From Rhipicephalus microplus (Eukaryota > Arthropoda > Arachnida > Ixodida > Ixodidae), in NCBI RefSeq assembly GCF_043290135.1, contig NC_134705.1:42285271-42349270 (forward strand): a DNA stretch of 64,000 bases, given 5' to 3'. Position 1 is the stretch's first letter. Every line of letters starts with the position of its first letter. The position numbers and the translations under genes were made by a program. Below the pieces are notes generated by a model, which saw only the letters and a list, made by a program, of their open reading frames with translations, had not been told where the DNA came from and searched no databases. Of the stretch, positions 1 to 10,322 are shown one piece after another.

Positions 1-340
1 AGTTTTAAGATAACGTGTGCAAAGCTTTGTGTTAGCGCTGCTCGCCACTGCGAATGCGTCGTACGATAACCTCTAGTGAGTTCCCGCTGAGTGACCGAAA
101 TAGCGGGTGATCACAAGGAACACAAAGAGAAGACTATTCTAAGACCCCCTACTTACTTCTCTTCGGAAATAGAGAAATCCTGGGGAATCGCGGCCAGAAC
201 ACCACGGTACAGTGATAGTATGAGTTTAGCAGTTCCTTATGCGCAATCTTATGCCGCTACATTGTTCAATAATACAATGATAGAAAGCTGAAGTGGCTGG
301 ACGACCAGAGCTAGCTCAAGGAGCCACAAAACTCAACTGA
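1..340. other. Unassigned sequence, nothing recognised
   Basis: No domain, splice-flanked exon or repeat is recognisable here. The only open frame (91-291, plus) has no family resemblance and is of a length expected by chance. Confidence 0.5.
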
Positions 341-660
341 AATCAAATCAAATCAAATTTTATTTTTACCATGTACAATCTACAGATGGAGCACAACAGA
401 AACAAGAAACTTGCAAGAGGCGGCTTGACTAGTCCGTAGCACAGTGCAAGCTATGGCATGTGGATTACGGCAGAGGAAAACAGTTTACAAACGAAAACAT
501 GAAAACGTGTGAAAACTCCATCAAGATCATACAACGCTAAAAAGCTTCGAAACATCCAGATGGTGCGTTTGAAGCTGCTAGCGGCTGTGGCGTGAGATTG
601 GGCTCTCTGGCGACCTTCTTTAATGCTTAGCAGCTGGGGAAACTGCCGTCGACTTACTCG
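341..660 (-). repeat. LINE-like 3' end with (TTTGA)n tail
   Basis: Read on the minus strand, the sequence ends in an AATAAA-like motif followed by several TTTGA/TTGAT units (341-360), the arrangement typical of a non-LTR retrotransposon 3' terminus with a short tandem tail. The stretch above it (361-660) has no recognisable coding remnant, so the family and the 5' limit are unknown. It could also be a SINE or a polyadenylated retrocopy tail. Confidence 0.35.
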
Positions 661-1049
661 CATAAGCGTGGAAAGGATGTATTAGGCGTTATGTTCCAGA
701 GGCCTCGAGTCCTTATAGGTAAAAGACGGGAAAGTCTAGTCCTGGTCTGCTAAGTGGTGCTTTGGGCGTATACGTCATGAATGAAATGACACGGCTCCAG
801 TCTTAGTAATTAGAAGTGACGTACATTGCAGCAAATTGCCTGATGCTCGATTAAACATTTCTGTGAAACCATTCGTTTCATGATGTTAAAATGTGGTGGT
901 CTGGTGAAAACCTTGAATTTCTCTGGGTTTTCTTTACGCCATACGACAGAAATACATATCCTTCAGTCGATGAGCACCTCACGCAGTGCGCCAAACTGTA
1001 GTGTCACGTCGTGTCAAATGAGAGGCAAAATAATGATCATAATAATTGT

Positions 1050-1460
1050 ATAAGTCTAACGTCCCAAAACAACCACATGATTATGAGATGCACCTTGATG
1101 GAGTGCTTTGATTATTTAGACCACCTGAGGTCCTTTAACGCGCGCCTAAAGCTAAGCACACGGGCCTCAAGAACTTTCGTCTTCATCGAAAATGCGACTG
1201 CCCTGCCGCAGTGGTCTAGTGGCTAAGGTACTCGGCTGCTGAACCGCAGGTTGCGGGATCGAATCCCGGCTGCCGCGGCTGCATTCTCTATTGAGGCCTG
1301 TGTGCTCAAATTTGGGTGCACGTTAAAGAACCCCAGGTGGTAAAAACTTCCGGAGCCCTCCACTACGGCATTTCTCATATTCATATGGTGATTTTGGGAC
1401 GTTAAACCCCGCATATCAATCAATCAATCGAAAATGCGACTGCCACAGCCATACATTCTA
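1050..1460 (-). repeat. Older Ruka-type SINE, split by a younger copy
   Basis: The segment 1,050-1,184 is a minus-strand Ruka body: the complement of the gggacgtt motif, the ggtcctttaacg segment and the gcacacgggcct segment are all recognisable but diverged. It resumes for a few bases at 1,445 and then fades. A younger plus-strand Ruka (1,203-1,426) sits inside it, bounded by an 18-bp direct repeat of the older element's own sequence. Confidence 0.75.
1185..1444 (+). mobile_element. Ruka-type tRNA-derived SINE with 18-bp direct repeats
   Basis: The copy occupies about 1,203-1,426. Its tRNA-like head contains ggtctagtggctaagg (A-box side) and a B-box close to GGATCGAATCC. The body carries the gtgctcaaatttgggtgcacg and ggagccctccactacgg blocks and ends in an (ATCA)n tail. 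The 18-mer atcgaaaatgcgactgcc occurs at 1,185-1,202 and again at 1,427-1,444, a target-site duplication made inside an older minus-strand copy. The first three bases may belong to the tail rather than the duplication. Confidence 0.9.
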
Positions 1461-1555
1461 CATTGAGCCATATGTTAGGTAGCACCATGTCAGTTCGCGG
1501 TACTGATTCTAAGACGTAACAGCCACGTTTCGACTTATGCATTCTGCTAGAATCC

Positions 1556-1612
1556 CGTGTGCTCAGATTTAGAAGCACTACAGCATTTCTTACATTCATA
1601 TAGTTTTTGGGG
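1556..1612 (+). repeat. Ruka-type SINE remnant
   Basis: A short, decayed piece retains the gtgctcagattt block and, a little later, ctac-agcatttcttacattcatat followed by a G-run, in the same order as in complete Ruka copies. Head and tail are missing. Confidence 0.5.
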
Positions 1613-3305
1613 GGGGGGGAGGGGACAAAAAACCATGAATAATTATTGTAAAAAGCATAACCGCTGTCTGTGCAGCCAGAGAAGGCCAAGTAATAGAAAA
1701 AATATCTCGAAAATCATGAGGATGACAAGTAACCTACGCCACAAGTTAAACGTAAGATTTTAAAATTGTGAAAATGCTATCATTGAACTGTTCAGTCAAT
1801 AAATGTATGCCAATCCCTTCAAGATCGGCGATCACATTGCGATTCACGAGGATTGGCTGGGTATCAAATGAGTTCAATTAAGAATCACTTCAGGATTGCA
1901 GCACCAAGTACCTCATTTTGTAAATAAGCGATTGGTCTAATTTTTATATCGACTTTGTCTCGATTAGGTTTCATCCCATATCAATCTAAATAAATAATTA
2001 ACCATGTTAGCGCTAGTTAGACTCAGTCTTAGTTAGTGTTAGACTACGCTTAACACATTTTACCTTATTTTCTCAGCATGATTATTGGAATACAAAAATT
2101 TCAGCTTTGAATATTTAGGGTTTTTTGTAGTGTGATTTGAATATCTTAGTTATGTGTAGGCAATTAGGTTTTACAACGACGCGGCCTTACAAGGCTCGCC
2201 TATGGTAACATTGCTTTAGATGGGTATAGCTGTTCTTAATTTTGCCTGACGCCATCGCCGTGCCAACATCATCACGGTTTTTTCTCTACGTTGCGAGCTG
2301 GACAAACGGCCGGCAATCACAAGAACGAAAAAGAAAGAATACGCTTGACTTCCTTTTGGAAGTGTCCGGTGCAGTCCGGCAGCATTTTTTTCCAATGCGT
2401 TGAACTATTCGTTTCCATGGAATAGAGGAACGACTAGTCTCTTTACCGTTACAAGTCGTCGGTCCTTGTCGCCGTTTACGACGCAAGGCGGCAGACCGCA
2501 CCTAGTCTTGAACTTTTTCTCTTTTTTTCCTGAGCAGATAAGGTCAAGTGGCACGTAGTGGCAGACAGGTGAATTAAACAACAATGTCTGTGAAAGCTGG
2601 ATCTATGAATACGCTGAAATACTTCAATAGAGACCATTCATATTTGACTGTATATCAATCCTAACGCTTCTAGTAATATACGCAAGTGATGACTTGCAAT
2701 CTATGCAAGAATAATTTACAAGGTTGTTGTCACTGATGGAAGCTCAGTCCTTTCGAGTGGTGATTCCCGATCTCTCAACAATGGGGTGTATCAACGTTCC
2801 AAGTGATACCTTGCTGTACTGCTGAACCACTTGTCAGTATATCACGGTAATCTTACGCCTAGGAAACTCCTCCTCACAGATGGTTGCAAAAACTGTCGCT
2901 GCCTGTCATCTACGAATTTCTGGTACCTCTTCGATCGGGATGATTCACGGGGCAGTTTTTTCTTGAAAGGTTCTGTCGATGCAATGGCTTTTGCTGTATC
3001 TTCACATAGCTATTTTTCTATTGAAGAGTGGGTATGAAGGGTAGACATGCCAGCACTAAAGAAATCATTTCTGCTCCAGCCTTGAGGAAGTCTCGACAGA
3101 ACCCCAATTTACGGATTGTGCATTGCAAGCTACTATCTTGCCCTTCGTATCGTTTTTTTGTATTCTTAATATAGTTGTTCAGTACTTGGCATTGTGCATC
3201 CCACCGGACGCTTCATTCGAAATATCCAAGAGAACTATCAGCCAAATGCCGTAGAATCACAGTGAAACGATGGTGAAGTTTGTATTAGTCAAAAGGGTTA
3301 ACCGA
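1613..3305. other. AT-rich intergenic or intronic DNA
   Basis: About 1.7 kb without a recognisable gene, splice-flanked exon or repeat family. Open frames on both strands are short and have no conserved motifs. Confidence 0.5.
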
Positions 3306-3576
3306 TGACGTAGCCGTGCCCCGCCATGGTGGTCTAGTGGCTAAGGTACTCGGCTGCTTACCCGCAGATCGCAGGATCGAATTCCAGCTGTGTCGGCTGC
3401 ATTTCCGATAGAGACGGAAATGTTGTAGGCCTGTGTGCTCAGATTTGGGTGCACGTTAAAACACCCTAGGTGGTCGAAATTTCCGGAGCCCTCCACTACG
3501 GCGTCTCTCATAATCATATGGTGGTTTCGGGACATTAAACCCCACATAATAATTAAATTATTATGGCGTAGCCGTG
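3306..3576 (+). mobile_element. Ruka-type SINE with 13-bp target-site duplication
   Basis: A near full-length copy at about 3,319-3,563 with the ccccgcc start, ggtctagtggctaagg, an imperfect B-box (aggatcgaattcc), the lower body and a degenerate aat-rich tail. It is flanked by tgacgtagccgtg (3,306-3,318) and tggcgtagccgtg (3,564-3,576), one mismatch in 13, a convincing target-site duplication. Confidence 0.9.
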
Positions 3577-4178
3577 TTGCGGCACCACACCAGGTCCTCC
3601 CCCCCCCTCCTTCTCCATTTCTTTTGTTACGGCATACTCATCGAGAAAGGCCCATATCAAAAACGTGACCCCCCCCCCCCCCTAAAAATCTGCATATGCC
3701 GTTGTGTCTAACGTGCCAATGACCGATTAGATCATGCTAATTTGATAAAATCAGAACAAAGTCATAATGGTCGTTAAGAAAATGAGGGGACCCTAAAGCT
3801 TCGCCTTTAGTTCAACGCGATAAAGGTCTTGGGCTCCTAGTAAGTACTTCATACACTAAATCGTAGGATAAAACTTCTTACCAGCTGTGCATGCTTTACA
3901 TCGCCTTATGGAAACAAGCGTAGCATGTGTGCATTTTGTAGTGGGTTACCGGCTTCAAACCATGAATTAATTGGGATAATCACATATTCTAGCGCCCGAT
4001 TGCTATGGACGCTTGTGCCACGCAATAATAATGCAATATGTAATATTGCATTGTGAGGCATGTATACAAGACGTGTGTGTTTCTTTCTAAAGCATGTCAC
4101 TTTCACTGTATTTCCAAGCAGAGGAAGTTATTCTTAATGTATTCCAGCAGACGCTTGGCCGTAATAAAGAGAAAAAAA
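3577..4178. other. Intergenic DNA with C homopolymer
   Basis: No gene is seen. A C-rich tract at about 3,598-3,607 and an uninterrupted run of 14 C at 3,669-3,682 are the only notable features. Confidence 0.5.
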
Positions 4179-4428
4179 GCAGGCGCTTCGCCGTGTGGTA
4201 GGTCATCTGCTTGCCACGCAAACAAGGTGGCTTTGATCCCCATTGGACCCGTACAACCCACGCTCGATCTCGAGTCTAGAATTTTTCTGTTAATTTTTAT
4301 TTGCGTCGCTCTCAATTTTTCGGTGCCGCATAAGTTGATAATTTTTCGCTCACAACCAACGAAGCCGAAGCCGAGACTGACGCAGGAATTTTAGCGAAAC
4401 GCGCTGTTTGACGCTACCGCTTCAAAAT
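4179..4428 (+). mobile_element. Second tRNA-derived SINE-like repeat
   Basis: The head reads like a tRNA-derived SINE: a gtgtggtaggtcatctgc A-box-like segment, then ggctttgatcccc, close to the B-box consensus GGTTCGANTCC. The body contains a ctcgatctcgagtctag palindromic stretch and a tcgctcacaaccaacg segment that I associate with a dispersed tick repeat. It differs from Ruka throughout the body and lacks the (ATCA)n tail. No target-site duplication is clear. Family identity is from memory and unverified. Confidence 0.5.
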
Positions 4429-4966
4429 GGGAGTTGATGGATAAAACAGCATGGCGAAACATTTTACAGGCGATTGCTTAACAATTTCTTTTCTTATTTA
4501 TCCGAACCGACGGAGCCCTAATTATAAAACAGGACACATTCAGGAATAATGCTGCTGCTGTCCTCAGTATTACAGCCCAAAGGCGCACGACGAAAAAATC
4601 ACTTTTCATAAAGATCTATTCCGCACTTCTCTGTTGTGTGATTGGTTATGGGATCGCGACAGTGTCAACATATCTAATGCCACCGTGGCAGAAGCGGGAC
4701 GAAAAACGGGTGCCACTGAAGTATTGCCGAAATTCATCGCCCCTCCGATCACTCTAAAAGAAGTTCCACTAATATTTTTATTTACCTGTATACACACCTA
4801 TGGCGGAATGAAAAAGGTTACCTCCAGGTATAACAGCATCATTTCTGTAAAGTAGAGCCTAGTTACCAACAATTCGCTACAATAAGGGATCTGACACGGG
4901 GGTACTTCATAGGTTCACTGTGATACCTGGCAGCTGCCTGGGTGAACAGGCTCACTTCGCTTCCAC
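4429..4966. other. Intergenic DNA, nothing recognised
   Basis: No coding signature or repeat is recognised on either strand. Confidence 0.45.
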
Positions 4967-5232
4967 TTTTCCTGTACACTGCCCCGCCGTGGTGGTCTAG
5001 TGGCTAAGGTACTCAGCTGCTGACCCGCAGGTCGCGGGTTCGATTTCCGGCTTCGGCGGCTGCATTTCCGATGGAGGCGGAAATGTTGTAGGCCCGTGTA
5101 TTCAGATTTGGGTGCACGTTAAAGAACCCCAGGTGATCAAAATTTCCGGAGCCCTCCACTACGGCGTCTCTCATAATCAAATGGTGTCTTTGGGACGTTA
5201 AACCCCACAAATCAATCAATTTTCCTGTACAC
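4967..5232 (+). mobile_element. Ruka-type SINE with perfect 13-bp target-site duplication
   Basis: The copy spans about 4,981-5,219, with gccccgccgtggtggtctag, a near-consensus B-box (gggttcgatttcc) and a short (ATCA)n tail. The 13-mer ttttcctgtacac lies at 4,967-4,979 and again at 5,220-5,232, a perfect duplication that implies a relatively recent insertion. Confidence 0.93.
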
Positions 5233-5942
5233 CACATAAGTATCAAGAAAGAAAATTGCATTTGTGAATGTAGGACGGAGAACACACGATAAGTTTAATG
5301 ACATAAACTAACGACCTACGGCGACGTCAGCTGCTAGAAAACAGTGTCAGTAAAGATGTACACAATTGTAGATTAGCCGCTTTGAGGCATCAGAGATGAT
5401 GCGCTGCTGCGATGTACTCCTCACTAGCCAGCATCCGCGTAGGTGCCGGAGGGAGTGTTTACTCTTTTCTAAATTTTCAAAATTTTGTATGTACATACAC
5501 GCACATGTACAAATGAACACAATAGCATACAATGTATGAATACCTTCGCCATTTCGCTCGGTGACTGCGGCGAAGGTCCGCCGCAACGGCGGCGCGGATG
5601 GATGTGCGCGGAACAAACAGCGAAACGGTATAGTCAAGCAGACTCGGAAACGCGACAAAACGCGGCTGCACTTAGTTGCCATAGCAACAGCAGATATTTT
5701 CCATCGTCTGTTTTGGTGCTGGCTTACATTTAGTTCCTTGAATTCTCGGCTCACGCAACTTTGCTATGAAATAAACAAAAAAGGAGGTGTAGGCTCATAA
5801 GATGCTTGTCATTCCTGAGTTGAATTGACGGGAGCGCGTCCATAATACAATCGAGAGGCATGTAAGATTTCAGGACTATTTTTGTGAGGTGAAACTACAC
5901 TGATTGAACACGTTCTTTCTTTAGTATACTCTGCGTTCGTGA
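5233..5942. other. Intergenic DNA with a small CpG-rich patch
   Basis: A CpG-dense stretch at about 5,555-5,650 stands out from the AT-rich surroundings. A 135-codon minus-strand open frame (5,347-5,754) and overlapping plus frames cover it. None resembles a known family and they are mutually exclusive, so I do not call a gene. Confidence 0.4.
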
Positions 5943-6158
5943 TTTACGGTCTAAAACCATGAGGTAGTTATTAAGGATGCCGTAGTGAACGTCTCCGGAA
6001 GTTTTTACCATCTGGTGTTCATTGCGTGCACTGACACTGGACAGTTCACGACACGCTAGAATTTCACCTACATCGAAATACGACTGCCCCGGCTGGGATC
6101 GAGCCCGCGACCTTTGGGTAAGCAGCAGAGCTCCATAACCACTGCTCGACGGCGGTGA
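5943..6158 (-). repeat. Diverged Ruka-related SINE, minus strand
   Basis: Read on the minus strand it has a tRNA-like head with cagtggttatggagctctgc and a good B-box (gggctcgatccc). It continues into a cgaaatt-rich middle, a gtgcacgcaatgaacacc block and a ggagacgttcactacgg block that parallel the Ruka body. The middle differs from the main copies, so it is a diverged relative or subfamily. Confidence 0.65.
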
Positions 6159-6319
6159 TCTGCTGATTAGCATATCTTGCATCGGGAATATTCATTGATG
6201 ACACACTATTTTCGTTACCGCAATCCCACTTCCACCGAAAAGCTACAAAGGCCTTACTGAAGTTTTTGCGATCGACCCGCCTCGTCGAACGTTTGTGATG
6301 CTTTGATGTGTTTGTGTGT

Positions 6320-6480
6320 TTTCACTTCTGTCCCGCTTTTTTTCTCTCATTCCCTTTTCCTTACTTTATTGTCTCCTATTCTCCCTTCCCTAGTGCAGGG
6401 TAGCAAACCAGACATTTACTCTCCGGTTAACCTCCCTGCCTTTCTTCATACCATATCTCTCTCTCTCTTTCTTTCTACGC
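6320..6480 (+). repeat. Relic of a LINE 3' untranslated region
   Basis: The pyrimidine-rich tract with a ctagtgcagggtagcaaacc segment and gttaacctccctg (6,426-6,438) matches, in order, the 3' end of the plus-strand LINE at about 37,890-38,054 (ccagcacagggcagcc, then gctaacctccctg). No coding sequence remains. Confidence 0.5.
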
Positions 6481-6499
6481 CGTCCAAAGAGTAATCCCT

Positions 6500-7837
6500 A
6501 AGAGGCTAAGTTCAGGCATGGACACATGCATGTTGTCTTTGCTGCTGACTTACCTGGAATAGGTACCCATATGGCAGCACTAATATACAACAGAGTGAAT
6601 GAAAAAAAAACGAGAAATAAAATCCAATGTTAAAAAGCGCTTTTGCAATAAAGTTCTGCCTATAGACTTAATGAGCCCGCTGTTGAAGGCTCACTATTTA
6701 TCATGTTCTCCGTGCAGTCTTCGTGAGCCGAACCCTATGATGGCTTATCACACTAATGAACAGATCAAGCACGCGTCGCTTGTTTGCCTCAAGTTTGCAA
6801 CCAATGTTTCGCTGCTCACTGATCACTGGAAAGAAAAAAAATGCCGGCGCTGCGTCAAATTCTACTTGTGGTTTCACATCACATTCGCACATAGCGGCTG
6901 CTTTGTTGTCAATGTTTATTTTGCATAAAAACTATTTTGAATTTGCTTAACATTCCTAGAAGTCATCGATAGTCTGTTCAAGTGACCTTATTTCGTGAAC
7001 AGTCTTTCATAATTCCTTGAACCCGTCTTTGTAGACACTAAAGCGCAGCGCCGTTTGGAGGCAGTGATGTATGTGATAATGTTTCAATTACGCGAAACAA
7101 AACCAAGACTGACATAAATTAAGCAGTGCAGTAGTCTTATGTCAGAATTAAAATTTTATTATTTCTGTTTAGGCGCTACGAATTTTAAATTGAAGATTTT
7201 TCTCTAGAGTCACTATTACAATGTTCATTAGTCTGTTCTTGTGAATCGTTTAGGTTTGGCGACTGGAAAAATATTCTAACATGCTCTATATGACTCAGAA
7301 ACATGATGCGCTAATCGAAGACGTGTAGTGCTCATGTATAATTTTTTTATTTACTCGGTGGTTTTAGCTAAAACACCCTGTAGAGGTAGAAAAATGTAAA
7401 CTATAGGGCGCAGCACAGCACAACCGGTGTCTATGCGCATCGGAAACTTATTCTTTTAGACAAAAACTGCGCCTCTGTGCAATGAGTTACTTTGAGACAT
7501 ATTTATAACACTAATCAGATTTATCGGCACCGTGCAAACGTACATAGCAAAGAATCTCTTCGAACAAAATAATACAAAAACTACAACAAAAAAGGACACA
7601 TTTCTGACCAAATGATTGTCCACACAAAGATAGGTAGTCTGTGGGAGCAAGGAACTGTGCATGTATTGTATTCTATAGTCATATTCTAGGAAGCGTTGCT
7701 ATAATATGCAAGCACGCTGAAAAATTCACCTGTGTTTTCGTTTAGGCTCCTACAACTTTCAACTTGCGAACTATAAACTAGTCGCACAGTTCGTATTAAA
7801 TTGTGCTTATATTGTGAAGTGAATCCCACTTTCAATA
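6500..7837. other. AT-rich intergenic DNA
   Basis: Roughly 1.3 kb without a recognisable exon or repeat. Open frames are short and lack conserved motifs. Confidence 0.5.
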
Positions 7838-8098
7838 TCATCGTGTTAAATGATTAGATGGTATGCCCGGTGGTGGGAATGTGTCTAGATATCGGACAAT
7901 AAAGCATAGAGCGCCTATTCGTGTGGTGATTATTGAACTGGTACCAAACGCATTGTTGGTTAGAGCAATATAAAGCAACTTGCAAATGGAGCACACAAGC
8001 ATATGAACTACATTATCTGTCTCACAAGAAAAATCACTACAAATTTTCAGGCTGAAATCATTGGCAGTGCTATTCATCTGATTGCATGCCTTGTGTTA
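7838..8098 (-). pseudogene. Penelope-like element GIY-YIG region, decayed
   Basis: The minus-strand frame reads through FSCETDNVVHMLVCSICKLL and then YIALTNNAF. This matches the pattern of the C-terminal GIY-YIG endonuclease region of Penelope-like elements: an F-x-C...NVV-Y-x-L-x-C-x-x-C zinc-like lead, then a YIGxT core. Here the YIG is YIA, so the motif is damaged, and an in-frame stop lies just upstream. No reverse transcriptase remnant is seen at higher coordinates. The call rests on the motif pattern alone. It overlaps the first 30 bases of a candidate exon on the other strand. Confidence 0.45.
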
Positions 8099-8301
8099 AA
8101 GCTTGCAACATTATTGGCTACCAGTGGGTGGGATATAATCAATATTATGAACTTTGGAGGAACCGGAAATGGCTTGCAAAGTCCTACAACGCCGATACGT
8201 GGCACGGAGTGGCTCTGGAAAAAAATTGTTTGGGTGCTCGCTTTGCGTTCACATGTAATGTATCTTCGGAATTGATGAAATTGGGCTCGGACGCCTTATG
8301 T
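8068..8301 (+). CDS. Candidate internal exon, Cys/Trp-rich secreted-type protein
   Basis: A 234-bp open stretch (78 codons, frame from 8,068) lies between an acceptor-like ttggcag and a strong donor, gtaagt at 8,302. The peptide has seven Cys, beginning CYSSDCMPCVKAC and later KNCLGARFAFTC, and four Trp plus many Tyr, an unusual composition for random sequence. Such Cys-patterned short exons are common in tick secreted proteins, but I do not recognise the family. Against it: the acceptor's pyrimidine tract is weak, no neighbouring exon is visible, and its start overlaps a decayed Penelope-like remnant on the minus strand. Confidence 0.3.
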
Positions 8302-8561
8302 GTAAGTACTAGGCCTCTTGTCTAACGCGATCACCATCTTATTGCTATTGTGATTCGCCGTGGAGTGTTCTGTCCACTATATGCTGATAATTCATTCTCG
8401 AAGCGTATACATTCTAATTGCGGTGCAGCACGCTTAGTGTACGTCTACTTTCCCATATATAGAGGCGGTGACATATAGTACATTCATGCTAACGCAGGCT
8501 TGCGCCCAGCCGAAATATTTTCATAAGCACTTGAGTGCGTGCATCCTTCTCTTCAATCATT

Positions 8562-8650
8562 TGTGTGTGTGTGTGTGTGTGCGTGTGCGTGCGCGTGTGC
8601 GTGCGCGTGCGTGTGCATGTGTGTGTGTGTGTGTGTGTGTGTGTGAGTGT
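8562..8650 (+). repeat. (GT)n microsatellite with GC interruptions
   Basis: About 90 bp of alternating GT with a central block in which GT alternates with GC. It is followed by a short GA-rich stretch. Open frames through it are repeat artefacts. Confidence 0.95.
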
Positions 8651-8659
8651 AAGAGAGAG

Positions 8660-9340
8660 AGATGGAGAGACAGATCTGAATAAAACAAGGTAGATATACA
8701 ATGACACATGAGTCGATTGACACTGTTTGGCGCTGCGGCTCTCCTTACAGCAATAATATTACTTGGGGCGTAACACCTCGAAGTCACGGCACGGTTATTA
8801 CGGATGCTGTATAGCCGAGGGCTTTGTAAACTTTCAACGGACAGGGGTTCTTGAACGTGTATATAAATGTGACGCTAACAAGATTATCTTGTAGAAGAAG
8901 GGAAAGAAGAACGAGTTGGTTTGAGGGCATTCTTGGTAACGTTCCGGCAGTGAACACAGTGAACAATGTGAGCGCCGAAATGTTAATATTAAAAGAGTAT
9001 GCAGTCTCGATCCGTACCAGCCTTGAGTACCAAATCGATCTGTACTGGTCTTGATTGCGAGCAAAAATGTCCGTGCGACACCGAGATTAGGGTGTGGTGG
9101 GAATGCAAGCCTGACTGCGTGCGTAAGTTTGGGCCACAATCTCTTCGATAGCGCCAAGCTGGAGGTGGCAGACACATTTCGATCTTTACCTTCCTTTTAT
9201 TACTCTCATTTTTAGAGTTCTCCAAGTTATTGAATTTTATATTGACGTAACTCAAGGAGCAAGCGAGAATCACGTAAGTAGAACCCACACTCAAAAATTG
9301 GTTATTATACAACCGCAATGCCCTGTTCGTAGAGCAATGT
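8660..9340. other. Intergenic DNA, nothing recognised
   Basis: Overlapping open frames of up to 135 codons occur on the minus strand but show no family resemblance. The one ending near 9,396 runs into a Ruka copy. Confidence 0.4.
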
Positions 9341-9347
9341 CCTGTTC

Positions 9348-9551
9348 CTGCTGACCCGCAGGTCGTGGGATGAAATCTTGGCTGTGGCGGCTGCATTTGC
9401 GATGGATGCGAAAAGGCTGTAGGCCCGTGTGCTCAGATTTGGGTGCACGTTAAAGAACCCCAGGTGGTCTGAATTTCCGGAGCCCTCCACTACGGCTTCT
9501 CTCATAATCATGTGGTGGTTTGGGGACGTTAAACCTCAAGTATCAATCAAT
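9348..9551 (+). mobile_element. Ruka-type SINE, 5' truncated
   Basis: The copy begins at ctgctgacccgcagg, lacking the first part of the tRNA-like head, and then has the full body and a short tail ending atcaatcaat. A partially duplicated local motif (gccctgttc / tgtcctgttcc) lies immediately before it. No clear target-site duplication is seen. Confidence 0.85.
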
Positions 9552-9661
9552 ACCCAGGCATAATGCTTGCCGCTTGTAGAAATTGGAACCCTGAAAGCAG
9601 CATGATTCTATCACATGCACACGAATACGGGCAGCGCAGGAACTGAGTACAAACAAAAAAT

Positions 9662-10322
9662 TGGCCCGAATATACATGTCACACTATAAATGTTGTCGAA
9701 AGTCGATAGTCTTGCGCCTGGAGAGAGTAAACAAAACGTTTATTTGATGTTCTGTGCAACAACATCGGTGAATGATATTCTGAAGGCAAGGCGTTAGAGT
9801 GCCTCGAGTGTGCAACGGAGGTGAACAAGCGCATCTAGGCACGTTAGGCACGAGCGCCATCTGGCAGTTATCTTGGAAAACGAATGCGTGAGCGACCACG
9901 GAGAAAGATGCGAGCCAGTCTCGGAGGTGATAAGGTGTAGAATGCAATGCGACGGGCAGGTGCCAACACCGTGTCACCGTAGTAAAGCGTTGGAAAAATA
10001 TTCTTGAGCATCGCGTTGCACTGGCAGCGCAGCACAATAAAGGCTACAGTTTTTTCAGACTTACTTGTGTCTGCCTCTTCTAGTATAAAGGCAGACGTAC
10101 AAAACATACACGTGTTGTTATGGCGCCTCAGATGTGCTCAATATTTGATTTTTATTTGACAATAGCACAACTATGAATGCTAAACCTTGAGCAATATTGG
10201 CGGGCGCTGTGGATTGGGCTGGCCGTTTGGTGCCGTTTGAGGTTGCGTTAAGGCGGACAAACAGACAGACCAAAATTTTCCGTCGAAGGTGCCCGAGAAA
10301 ACTATAGTCTTTAATAAAAATT
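9662..10322. repeat. Dispersed repeat of unknown class, copy A
   Basis: This about 660-bp segment aligns along its length with 21,771-22,497 in the same orientation. Shared landmarks include agtcttgcg-ctggagagagt, gcgttagagtgcctcgag, gaggtgataaggtgtagaa, gctaaaccttgagcaa, and a closing tcgaaggt then ctttaataaa block. It has no long open frame, no obvious terminal inverted repeats and no tRNA-like head. Copy A has only two CAGA units where copy B has a long (CAGA)n array. It may be a non-autonomous element. Confidence 0.75.

Noticed and set aside
1203..1290. tRNA gene
   Set aside because: The A- and B-box-like head is the start of a Ruka SINE; the sequence does not fold as a full tRNA and continues into the SINE body, and the same head recurs in the other copies.
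3341..3547. Repeated 60-90 codon minus-strand frames (also at 5.0, 14.4, 19.2, 21.3 and 35.1 kb) with similar peptides
   Set aside because: They are translations of the Ruka SINE body, similar only because the DNA is repeated.
5347..5754. 135-codon minus-strand frame
   Set aside because: Overlaps similarly long frames on both strands in a CpG-rich patch; no domain or conserved motif.
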